A stretch of DNA of 64,000 nt, from NCBI GenBank assembly GCA_017513085.1, contig JAFWDK010000010.1:124001-188000 (forward strand), given 5' to 3'. Shown here piece after piece: positions 16,590-24,535 of this stretch. The position numbers were made by a program, and so were the translations under genes. The notes under the pieces are model-generated. The model did not search any database. It saw nothing but the letters and a program-made list of their open reading frames with translations, and had not been told where the DNA came from. This stretch comes from Clostridiales bacterium. GTDB taxonomy: Bacteria > Bacillota > Clostridia > Saccharofermentanales > Saccharofermentanaceae. Positions within the stretch are counted from its first letter, which is position 1, and each line of letters opens with the position of its first letter.

Positions 16590-18323
16590 ATGGATTTTAG
16601 AAAAGCAGTAGCGACAAAGGTTTCAGAAGTTACCGGTTTGGATCTTGATACAGTCAATCGGCTGGTGGAAATTCCTCCGCAAGCAGATATGGGTGATTAC
16701 GCATTCCCTTGTTTTGCTCTTGCCAAGACGATGCACAAGGCGCCGAACATGATCGCGTCGGACCTGGCTTCCAATGATGCATTTTCCGCACAGTGGCTCT
16801 CCCGTGTGGAAGCTAAGGGACCATACCTTAATTTTTTTGTGGATCGTGGTGAATATGTCCGTGAAGTTCTTAGCGAAGTACTGAAAGAAGGACTGACCTA
16901 TGGTCAATCGGAGGAGGGTGCCGGAAAGACTGTTGTCGTTGAGTTCTCTTCACCGAATATTGCGAAGCCGTTCCATGTCGGACATGCTTTTACTACGATC
17001 CTTGGTCATTCTTTGTCCCGTATCTATGAAAAACTCGGCTATAAGGTCGTCCGGATGAACCATCTGGGAGATTATGGTACGCAGTTCGGTAAGCTTATCA
17101 CTGCTTTCCGCCTTTGGGGCGATGAAGCGGCTTTAGAGAAGAACGCGATTGATGAGCTGCTCCGGATTTACGTCAAATTCCATGAAGAAGAGAAGAAAGA
17201 TCCTTCCCTGACAACATCTGCCCGCGAGAATTTTAAGAAGCTCGAGGATGGTTGTCCGGAAGAAGTGGCTCTCTGGACACGGTTCAGAGATCTTTCCCTG
17301 AAAGAGTTCCAGATCCTTTACGATCGCATGGGCGTGACTTTTGATAACTATAATGGTGAAAGTTATTACAGTTCCAAGATCCCGGCAATCGTGGACATGC
17401 TCCGCGAGAAAGGGCTTCTGGTGGAGAGCGAAGGCGCACAGGTCGTCATGCTGGATGATAAGAAGCTTCCGCCATGCATTATCCTGAAATCGGACGGAAC
17501 GACGATCTACGCTTCGCGTGATCTGGCTGCGGCTAAATATCGTTATGATGAATACCACTTTGATAAGAATATCTATGTGGTAGGACTTCCGCAGGCACTG
17601 CACTTCCAGCAGGTATTTGCCGTGCTGGAGAAGGCGGGTATGCCTTTTGCGAAAAACTGCGAGCATGTTGGCTTCGGTCTCGTGAAGTTCCAGAATATGA
17701 AATTCAGTACACGTGAAGGAAATATCGTTACACTCGAAGATCTTTTGAATGAGAGCGTGGCGAAGACATATGAGATCATCAAAGCAAATGCCGAGACGAG
17801 AAATTCTGATCTGAGTGAGCAGGATCTTCGTGAAATCGCTGAGAAAGTCGGTCTTGGCGCCGTGATCTACACATATGTGAAAGCCGGAAGAGAAAGAGAT
17901 ATCGTTTTCTCATGGGACACCATGCTGGACTTTGAGGGTGACACCGCTCCGTATCTCATCTATACATACGCAAGAACCAAGTCGATCTTGCGCAAAGCTC
18001 TGGCCAATGGCATTTCTCCTGCAACTTCCGGCAGCGAGCTTCTAACCAGACTTGCCGGTGATGAAGAATTTGCCTGTGTGAAGGCGATTGCGGACCTGCC
18101 GGATGCAATCCGTAAGGCGGCTTCCAGCAATGAACCGTTTATGATCTCTCGTGCGGTAAGCGGTATTGCTAGAGCTTTTAACAGATTCTATAACAACTGT
18201 TCTATCCTTTCCGGGGATGATGAGGAGTTGAAAGTGGCACGTCTGGCTCTTTGCCAGTGTGTATGTGACTGTATCGAACTGGGTACCTATCTCCTGGGTA
18301 TCTCGGTTGTCGATCAGATGTAA
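16590..18323 (+). CDS. argS: Arginyl-tRNA synthetase
   Basis: This class I synthetase of 577 residues charges tRNA-Arg. The N-terminal additional domain (residues 1-85) is followed by the HIGH-type motif HVGH (129-132) inside the block SSPNIAKPFHVGH. The degenerate KMSKS equivalent is FSTREGN, and the C-terminal DALR-type helical domain ends the protein. Length and domain order are normal. AGGAG lies about nine bases before the ATG. The M3 peptidase gene follows after 20 bp in the same direction. Confidence 0.96.
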   Translation: MDFRKAVATKVSEVTGLDLDTVNRLVEIPPQADMGDYAFPCFALAKTMHKAPNMIASDLASNDAFSAQWLSRVEAKGPYLNFFVDRGEYVREVLSEVLKEGLTYGQSEEGAGKTVVVEFSSPNIAKPFHVGHAFTTILGHSLSRIYEKLGYKVVRMNHLGDYGTQFGKLITAFRLWGDEAALEKNAIDELLRIYVKFHEEEKKDPSLTTSARENFKKLEDGCPEEVALWTRFRDLSLKEFQILYDRMGVTFDNYNGESYYSSKIPAIVDMLREKGLLVESEGAQVVMLDDKKLPPCIILKSDGTTIYASRDLAAAKYRYDEYHFDKNIYVVGLPQALHFQQVFAVLEKAGMPFAKNCEHVGFGLVKFQNMKFSTREGNIVTLEDLLNESVAKTYEIIKANAETRNSDLSEQDLREIAEKVGLGAVIYTYVKAGRERDIVFSWDTMLDFEGDTAPYLIYTYARTKSILRKALANGISPATSGSELLTRLAGDEEFACVKAIADLPDAIRKAASSNEPFMISRAVSGIARAFNRFYNNCSILSGDDEELKVARLALCQCVCDCIELGTYLLGISVVDQM

Positions 18324-18343
18324 AATTCGGATCGAGGTGAACC

Positions 18344-20047
18344 ATGTCTGACGAAAACATGAAGATGCCGAAGTTTTCGGAAATCGAGTACAAAAGACCT
18401 TCTGTAGAGCATTTCCGCGAATGTGCCATGAGCACAAGACTGAAACTCATGACGGCCAGAGATCCGGAAGTTGTGGAAGCAGCGATCATGACGTTTCAAA
18501 GAGAGATAAGTGCTTTTGACACGGCTTACACGATCTGCATGATTCGTCACGACTTGGATACATCGGATGAGTTCTATAACGACGAGATGGATTTCTTCGA
18601 TGAAAACTATCCTGTTGTTTCCGATCTTGCCGCTAGTGTATATACTCAGCTTCTCCACTCGGAGATCCGCCCACAGCTGGAAGAGCGGTTTGGGACGATG
18701 ATCTTCCGTAAGACGCAGAACCAGAGGGATATCGTTAATAGTGAGGTTCTTGATCTTCTGGCTGAAGAGAGCTCTCTGGAGAATGAATACAGTCAGATCC
18801 TTTCAGAAGCCGATATAGTTTTTAAAGGCCGCCATAATACGATTTCGACAATGAACCCTTTCCTGGAGTCCACAAACCGTGAAGAGCGGAAGAAGGCGCA
18901 TAAGGCGGTTTCGGATTATTACGCTGCGCAGAAGCCGAAATTCGATGAAATCTACGATAAGATGGTAAAGATCCGTACGGAGATCTCACACAAACTGGGA
19001 TTCCGGAATTTCGTAGAACTGGGATATAAGCGCATGGAGCGCTATGATTACAATGAGGATATGGTTAAGGAATTCCGTGATAATGTGGTGAAGTATATCG
19101 TGCCGCTTACCTCGGAGATACGAAGACTTCAGAAGAACAGGTTGGACGTGGATAAACTCTGCTATTATGATCTGCCGTGTCTGTTTGTTCACGGAAATCC
19201 GGTACCGGTGATCCCGCAGAGTGAATACTTTGAGACCGGATCGAAAATGTTCGGGCAGATGTTCGATAAGGATCCGAGTTTCTTCCAGGTCCTTGGCGAA
19301 CATGATTTTATGGATCTGTTTTCCAGACAGAATAAATCCACAGGCGGATATTGCGCTTCGCTTCTGGACTATGGTATTCCTTTTGTATTGATGAATGCGA
19401 ACAGCACTTCCGATGATATCGCGACTATGGTGCATGAGTCCGGACATGCGTATGCAGCGCTTCGAAGCATCGACTCTTCTCAGTTTATTGAGTGCCTGTC
19501 TCCTACGCTGGAAGCTTGTGAGATCCATTCTACGGCGATGGAGTATCTTTCTTATCCTTTCATGGAAATGTTTTTCAAGGAACATGCCGATGCGTATCGC
19601 GAACAGCATATGACACTGGCTCTTCTTTTCCTTCCGTATGGTTGCCTGGTAGACGAATATCAGCATGTGGTGTATAAGAATCCGGATATGACGCCGGAAG
19701 AACGCCACGCGGCATGGAGAGAGCTGGAGAAAAAATATCAGCCGGATATCGACTACGATGGAGATGCATTTTATGAGCAGGGTGGAGCATGGATGAAGAA
19801 GGAGCATATCTTTACTTCTCCGTTCTACTACATTGATTACTGCCTTGCACAGGTTTGTGCGCTTCAGATCTGGGATATTTCAAGGAAGAACAGAAAAAAG
19901 GCGATGAGTATTTACGATCACCTGTGTGCAGAAGGCGGTACGAAGACGCTGATCGACCTGGTGGAGGATGCAGGCCTGGAATCTCCGTTTTCACTTGATG
20001 TGATGAAGAAGATTGCCTATCAGGTTTGTGACTATTTGAATCTATGA
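18344..20047 (+). CDS. M3-family oligoendopeptidase (PepF-like)
   Basis: This cytoplasmic zinc metallopeptidase of 567 residues degrades short peptides. The zinc motif is HESGH at residues 364-368, with a downstream Glu in SPTLEACEIHS as third ligand. It has no signal peptide. The length fits the M3 oligoendopeptidase F group of Firmicutes. GAGGTG precedes the ATG. Its last four bases overlap the start of the methyltransferase gene in an ATGA arrangement, so the two are translationally coupled. Confidence 0.93.
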   Translation: MSDENMKMPKFSEIEYKRPSVEHFRECAMSTRLKLMTARDPEVVEAAIMTFQREISAFDTAYTICMIRHDLDTSDEFYNDEMDFFDENYPVVSDLAASVYTQLLHSEIRPQLEERFGTMIFRKTQNQRDIVNSEVLDLLAEESSLENEYSQILSEADIVFKGRHNTISTMNPFLESTNREERKKAHKAVSDYYAAQKPKFDEIYDKMVKIRTEISHKLGFRNFVELGYKRMERYDYNEDMVKEFRDNVVKYIVPLTSEIRRLQKNRLDVDKLCYYDLPCLFVHGNPVPVIPQSEYFETGSKMFGQMFDKDPSFFQVLGEHDFMDLFSRQNKSTGGYCASLLDYGIPFVLMNANSTSDDIATMVHESGHAYAALRSIDSSQFIECLSPTLEACEIHSTAMEYLSYPFMEMFFKEHADAYREQHMTLALLFLPYGCLVDEYQHVVYKNPDMTPEERHAAWRELEKKYQPDIDYDGDAFYEQGGAWMKKEHIFTSPFYYIDYCLAQVCALQIWDISRKNRKKAMSIYDHLCAEGGTKTLIDLVEDAGLESPFSLDVMKKIAYQVCDYLNL

Positions 20048-21477
20048 AACTTCCGGAGTCATTTCAAAAACGGATGAGCGCCTACTTTTCTGAACGCGGC
20101 CTTCAAACTGAGGAGAAAGCGTTCTGGGAGTCTTATGAAAAAGCGCCTTTGCACGGCATTCGTTGGAATCGCCTAAAGATTGCATCTTCGGAGTATCAGG
20201 CCTTGATGCAGGATCTGGATCTGCCTTTCGATCCGGTTTCATGGTGCGACGGCGGATTCTATACGCCTGATATTTCTTTGGGAAAAGAACCGTATTACCA
20301 TGCAGGTGCTTACTATATCCAGGAACCCAGCGCAATGCTTCCTGCTTCGGTTTTGGGGACCCAACCGGGAGAATTCATTCTGGATATGTGCGCTGCACCG
20401 GGAGGAAAAGCAACCCGGATCGCCGAGGACTTAAACGGAGCCGGTCTTCTGGTTGCGAATGAGATCAATGCCGACAGATCCCGTGCGCTTCTCCGTAATT
20501 TGGAGAGAGCCGGAGCTTCTAATGTCGTTATTCTGAATGAGAATCCGAAGAATATGGTCAAGAATTTTTCCGGCTTTTTTGACAGGATCATCATCGATGC
20601 ACCTTGCTCCGGTGAAGGAATGTTCCGAAGAGATCCTTTTGCTCCGAAGAGCTGGGAAAAATTCGGTCCGTCGTCTTGTGTGCCGATCCAGAAAGAAATC
20701 CTCGGTTATGCGGATGCGATGCTGAAAGCAGGCGGGGATCTGGTCTATTCGACTTGTACATTCTGTGAAGAAGAGAATGAGAAACAGATACTGGGCTTTT
20801 TGCAGGAGCACCCGGATTATGTGATCGTTTCCCATACTGAACTTACCGGTGTTTCACACGATGAAAACGGGATGATGCGCATCTGGCCGCACAAAACCAG
20901 AGGAGAAGGTCATTTCTGTGTACATCTTCATAAAAACGGTGAAGAGCAGCGAGATGACAGTCGCAAGATCGAGAAAAACCCTTCCTCCACGCAGTTTACT
21001 TTTGTTAAAGCAAGGGAATGCTTTGAGAATTTTGCCCTCGGCCTTTTGGCGGAACCCTATAAAAACGAATACATTTCCAGGATCAAGACGGATTTTGTCT
21101 TGCATAAAGACAAAGTTCACATGCTTCCTGTTTCCGAATCTCTGTTCCGAGGATTGAAAGTCGTGAAGATGGGTGCTTTTCCGGGAGAAATCAAAGAGAC
21201 GGCAAAGGGAAGAGTATTCACTCCGTCTCAGGCTTTTGCGCTTGAACTGACCAGAGAGAAGATATCTGCGTCGAGATTTCTTTCTTTGAAAAGGACTGAT
21301 GAGAGATTATTGCGCTATCTGCGTTGTGAGACGATCATGCTGAATGAAGAAGAGCAGGATATGCTGGATAACGGCGAATATATCGTCATTGCCTGTGAGG
21401 ATTTTCCGTTGGGCTTTGGCAAAACACAGGGAAATACGGTCAAGAACGCCTACCCGAAGGCATGGCGGTTGGTATAA
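20044..21477 (+). CDS. RsmF/NOL1-NOP2-Sun-type rRNA (cytosine-C5) methyltransferase
   Basis: This 477-residue SAM-dependent enzyme methylates a cytosine in RNA, probably 16S rRNA. The SAM site DMCAAPGGK starts at Asp114. The two conserved cysteines are Cys188 (DAPCSGEG) and the catalytic Cys238 (YSTCTFCEEEN). The C-terminal 180 residues match the RsmF extension, with a PUA-like end. The start overlaps the peptidase gene by four bases and rdgB begins 10 bp after the stop. Confidence 0.9.
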   Translation: MKLPESFQKRMSAYFSERGLQTEEKAFWESYEKAPLHGIRWNRLKIASSEYQALMQDLDLPFDPVSWCDGGFYTPDISLGKEPYYHAGAYYIQEPSAMLPASVLGTQPGEFILDMCAAPGGKATRIAEDLNGAGLLVANEINADRSRALLRNLERAGASNVVILNENPKNMVKNFSGFFDRIIIDAPCSGEGMFRRDPFAPKSWEKFGPSSCVPIQKEILGYADAMLKAGGDLVYSTCTFCEEENEKQILGFLQEHPDYVIVSHTELTGVSHDENGMMRIWPHKTRGEGHFCVHLHKNGEEQRDDSRKIEKNPSSTQFTFVKARECFENFALGLLAEPYKNEYISRIKTDFVLHKDKVHMLPVSESLFRGLKVVKMGAFPGEIKETAKGRVFTPSQAFALELTREKISASRFLSLKRTDERLLRYLRCETIMLNEEEQDMLDNGEYIVIACEDFPLGFGKTQGNTVKNAYPKAWRLV

Positions 21478-21487
21478 GGAGGAAAAA

Positions 21488-22078
21488 ATGGAACGTTTTT
21501 TAGTTGCAAGTAAGAATAAAGATAAGATCCATGAGATCTCGGAGATCCTTTCAGAGTGTCCTTTTGAAATCGTAGGCATGGAGAATATCGGGATCCATAC
21601 TGATGTTGTGGAAGATGCGGATTCTTTTCAAGGAAATGCGCTTCTGAAAGCAACGGCGATCCATAAACAGGTCGGCGGGTATGTAATGGCCGACGACTCC
21701 GGTCTTTGCATCGATGCGCTCGACGGGGCGCCGGGTATTTATTCTTCGCGTTTCTGTGGAGAAGATTCCACATATCAGGAGAAGTTTGAGAAGATCTGGG
21801 AAATGCTCAAGGATGTTCCGAAGGAGCAGTGGACCGCACACTTTGTTTGCGCAATCGCCGTAGTTCGTCCGGATGGCAGTCATTTTGTGGTTCAGGAACA
21901 GTGCGATGGCGTACTGCTTGACAGCCCACGTGGCGAGAATGGTTTCGGATATGATCCAATCTTCTTTGTACCGGAGTTAGGAAAAACAACTGCGGAGATT
22001 TCCGATGAAGAGAAAAATGCAATCAGCCATCGGGGTAAGGCACTTCGTTCAATGCTTGCCATTTTGAAAGAAAAATGA
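21488..22078 (+). CDS. rdgB: XTP/dITP pyrophosphatase (non-canonical purine NTPase)
   Basis: This 196-residue Ham1/RdgB enzyme hydrolyses XTP, ITP and dITP to keep deaminated purines out of nucleic acid. Motifs are the N-terminal ASKNKDK (residues 7-13), MADDSGLCIDAL and GAPGIYSSRF for metal and base binding, and FGYDPIF near the C-terminus. A perfect AAGGAGG precedes ATG 21488. Earlier in-frame codons overlap the methyltransferase and are rejected. A promoter for the next genes lies inside its 3' end. Confidence 0.95.
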   Translation: MERFLVASKNKDKIHEISEILSECPFEIVGMENIGIHTDVVEDADSFQGNALLKATAIHKQVGGYVMADDSGLCIDALDGAPGIYSSRFCGEDSTYQEKFEKIWEMLKDVPKEQWTAHFVCAIAVVRPDGSHFVVQEQCDGVLLDSPRGENGFGYDPIFFVPELGKTTAEISDEEKNAISHRGKALRSMLAILKEK

Positions 22079-22084
22079 TATACT
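22056..22084 (+). promoter_or_regulatory. Predicted promoter of the ACT-regulator/hom operon
   Basis: TTGCCA (22056-22061) and TATACT (22079-22084) are spaced by exactly 17 bases, each matching five of six consensus positions. The promoter overlaps the end of rdgB and places the transcription start within the palindrome that follows. Confidence 0.65.
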
Positions 22085-22088
22085 TTCC

Positions 22089-22110
22089 TGCGTGCACAAG
22101 TGTACACGCA
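22089..22110. promoter_or_regulatory. 22-bp near-perfect palindrome at the transcription start
   Basis: Arms TGCGTG and CACGCA enclose ACA and TGT in mirrored positions, so ten of eleven base pairs match. Five bases separate it from the -10 box, the right place for a repressor site. It could instead act as a small RNA hairpin at the 5' end of the message. Confidence 0.5.
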
Positions 22111-22156
22111 CCGTGGACACTTGGAACAGGTAGATTTCTTTCCGAAGAGGCTGTAT

Positions 22157-22600
22157 ATGTCTGAAAACAACGACTATTTACTTGTAAAAGCGGACGTTTT
22201 GCCTGAAGTGTTTGTTAAGGTAATGGAGGCGAAGCGCCTTTTAAATTCCGGAAAAGCACTTTCTGTTAATGAGGCCGTGAAAATGGTTTCTCTTTCCCGC
22301 AGTGCGTATTATAAGTACAAAGATGCGGTAATGCCTTTCTATGAAACCAGTCAGGGAAAGATCGTGACGCTGATCGTTGCGGTCGAAAATTTTCCGGGTA
22401 TTCTGGCCGGTATTATTCAGTGTATCGCCTTTGTTAAAGGAAATATCCTCACGATCAATCAGAATATTCCGATCAATGGACTCGCGGATGTGTCTGTTTC
22501 TATGGAGACGGATCGCATGACTGAGTCCATCGATGTTTTGATCAAAGAGGTGCAGAATATTCCGGGAGTTCGTTCCTGCAGAATTATGGCTAGGGAGTGA
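22157..22600 (+). CDS. UPF0735-type (PheB-like) ACT domain protein
   Basis: The 147-residue product has an N-terminal helix-turn-helix-like segment (about residues 30-60, with SVNEAVKMVSLSRSAYYKYK) and a C-terminal ACT domain (about 70-145) with VENFPGILAGII as ligand loop. ACT domains bind amino acids. The family sits beside homoserine dehydrogenase or prephenate dehydratase in Firmicutes and is thought to be regulatory. GAGG lies six bases before ATG 22157. The next gene, hom, starts 5 bp after its stop, and a palindrome covers the promoter, so autoregulation in response to an amino acid is plausible (inference). Confidence 0.85.
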   Translation: MSENNDYLLVKADVLPEVFVKVMEAKRLLNSGKALSVNEAVKMVSLSRSAYYKYKDAVMPFYETSQGKIVTLIVAVENFPGILAGIIQCIAFVKGNILTINQNIPINGLADVSVSMETDRMTESIDVLIKEVQNIPGVRSCRIMARE

Positions 22601-22605
22601 TAGAG

Positions 22606-23832
22606 ATGAAAAGCATTGCTATTTTAGGTTTTGGTGTAGTTGGATGTGGTGTGGCGGAAGTCATTGCCATGAATCACGAGCGTATTGCAAAGAGACTGGG
22701 AGAAGAACTGGTGGTCAAGAAGATCCTTGATATCAGAGAGTTTCCGGACAGCCCTTTTGCATCGTTGGTCACCAATAAGAAAGAAGACGTATTTGATGAT
22801 CCGGAGATCTCGATCGTGGTCGAGACGATCGGTGGTGCAAGAATTGCTTATGAATACACGAAGATGGCTCTTTCCGCAGGAAAGACTGTCGTGACGTCGA
22901 ACAAAGAACTGGTTTCCACTCATGGTGTGGAACTGGTCAAGCTTGCTCGTGAAAACAATTGCAATTATCTTTTCGAAGCTTCTGTCGGTGGCGGTATTCC
23001 GATCATCCGCCCGCTGCACCGTTGCCTGGCAGCGAATAAAGTCGAGCGTATTGCCGGAATCGTCAATGGTACTACAAACTATATTCTTACGCAGATGGCA
23101 GAGAATGGCTCTGATTTTGATTCGGCGCTAAAGGAAGCACAGGCCAAAGGATATGCTGAGCAGAATCCTTCCGCTGATATCGATGGTATAGATGCACAAA
23201 GAAAGATCGCGATCTTAAGTACGATCGCCCTGGACGGCGCATATGTCGATCCTACCAAACTGTTTACAGTAGGTATCACAGCCATCACGACCAAAGATAT
23301 GGAATATGCCAGAGAGATGAATGCATCGATCAAACTTCTGGCGGTATTTGAAAATGACGACGAAGGTGCTTTTGCCTATGTAGCGCCGCATCTGGTGTCC
23401 AAAGAACATCCTCTTGCTTGTGCGAACGATGTGTTTAACGCAATCATGGTTACCGGTAATGCGGTCGGTGATGCGATGTTTTACGGCCAGGGTGCAGGTA
23501 AAATGGCTACGGCATCGGCAGTTGTGGGGGACGTGATGGACGCGGCTGAACATGAGACTCGTGATGCCCATGTGGCAGAGTGGTTCGAAGCCGGCGATGT
23601 TCTCGCACCGATCGAGAAGCACCATATTTCGGTTCTTCTCAGACTTCCGGCAGATGTATCAGAAGATACGGTTTCTGAGGCTTTCCCGGAGATTTCCATG
23701 CAGCCTTGTGTTTACGAAGCTGAAGGGGAGAAAGCGTTTATCCTCGGAAAAGAAGGGGATATGACAGAGGCACAGTTAGCCGTAGGTCTGGAAAGCTTCG
23801 AGAATATTATAAGTGTGATTAGAATATTCTGA
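22606..23832 (+). CDS. hom: Homoserine dehydrogenase
   Basis: This 408-residue enzyme reduces aspartate semialdehyde to homoserine, the branch to threonine and methionine. The NAD(P) motif is GFGVVGCGVAE at the N-terminus. The substrate region contains VNGTTNYILTQM and the conserved NPSADIDGIDAQRK. The C-terminal ACT-like tail is only about 70 residues and looks shortened. ATG 22606, not the earlier GTG, is supported by GGGAG eight bases upstream. It is co-transcribed with the ACT protein before it, which may supply amino-acid sensing. Confidence 0.94.
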   Translation: MKSIAILGFGVVGCGVAEVIAMNHERIAKRLGEELVVKKILDIREFPDSPFASLVTNKKEDVFDDPEISIVVETIGGARIAYEYTKMALSAGKTVVTSNKELVSTHGVELVKLARENNCNYLFEASVGGGIPIIRPLHRCLAANKVERIAGIVNGTTNYILTQMAENGSDFDSALKEAQAKGYAEQNPSADIDGIDAQRKIAILSTIALDGAYVDPTKLFTVGITAITTKDMEYAREMNASIKLLAVFENDDEGAFAYVAPHLVSKEHPLACANDVFNAIMVTGNAVGDAMFYGQGAGKMATASAVVGDVMDAAEHETRDAHVAEWFEAGDVLAPIEKHHISVLLRLPADVSEDTVSEAFPEISMQPCVYEAEGEKAFILGKEGDMTEAQLAVGLESFENIISVIRIF

Positions 23833-23877
23833 TTCATAAAGAAAGAAGTCTGTGAAAAATAAAGGAGGACAAACAAC

Positions 23878-24435
23878 ATGAACATGCAAGAAGTTTTCAG
23901 TAATTACCCGCAGATCGCCGATAAAGCTGCGCAGACAGGTAAGATCAAACCAAATGTACTTACCAAAAAAGCTTTTGCCAATGCGGACGAGCAGTGGAAC
24001 AGACTGTTTCCGGAAGAACTGGCTAAGCTTAATGATGAGATCGCCAATGCAGAACTGTATTTTAAAAAAGCTTATTGTACTCCTACAGCGATCTGCTATA
24101 ACAGTGTCGGCTGCTTCTTCGTGATTCCCGTAAAGGATATAATTTGGGTCTATGTTCGCGTTGTAAAAGAGAGCATGAATTTCATTCCGACCGGAAAGAT
24201 CCATCAGATCTGGGTCGTAGACAGAAGCGGTGAGACCTATCTTATCTGTGACAAAAACACAGGTCCTTTTACCAAACAGAGCCCTGCTGAGGAAGTCCTC
24301 CAGCAGATGAAGAGCATCATGGATCCGGTTCGTCCGGGTATATTCTATGGATATTCCAAAGAATTAGAAGCTTTTGTTCGTGGAAATCTTCCGGGCGCTG
24401 CAGCACAGGTTGATAACGCATCTTCGGCTCAGTAA
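23878..24435 (+). CDS. Conserved-looking protein of unknown function
   Basis: I do not recognise this 185-residue protein. Residues 1-60 are helical and charged. Residues 70-135 look like a beta-rich, PH-like core with strands FFVIPVKDIIWVYVRV and IHQIWVVDRSGETYLI. The end is Gly/Ala/Ser-rich. No signal peptide or membrane helix is visible. An excellent AAAGGAGG precedes the ATG, so strong translation is likely. It is followed by a terminator and is the last plus-strand gene before glutamine synthetase. Confidence 0.7.
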   Translation: MNMQEVFSNYPQIADKAAQTGKIKPNVLTKKAFANADEQWNRLFPEELAKLNDEIANAELYFKKAYCTPTAICYNSVGCFFVIPVKDIIWVYVRVVKESMNFIPTGKIHQIWVVDRSGETYLICDKNTGPFTKQSPAEEVLQQMKSIMDPVRPGIFYGYSKELEAFVRGNLPGAAAQVDNASSAQ

Positions 24436-24457
24436 GCGAGATCATCTCATAATAACG

Positions 24458-24492
24458 AAAACCACTTTCCATTGACCGGAAAGTGGTTTTTT
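24458..24492 (+). terminator. Bidirectional terminator between the unknown gene and glutamine synthetase
   Basis: AAAACCACTTTCC (24458-24470) pairs with GGAAAGTGGTTTT (24478-24490) around a 7-base loop, with T runs on the plus strand and A runs before the stem. It can serve both convergent genes. Confidence 0.9.
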
Positions 24493-24535
24493 GTTGTTTT
24501 AACTGCAATGTAAGTTAAAAGCTTCTTCGCTAAGA

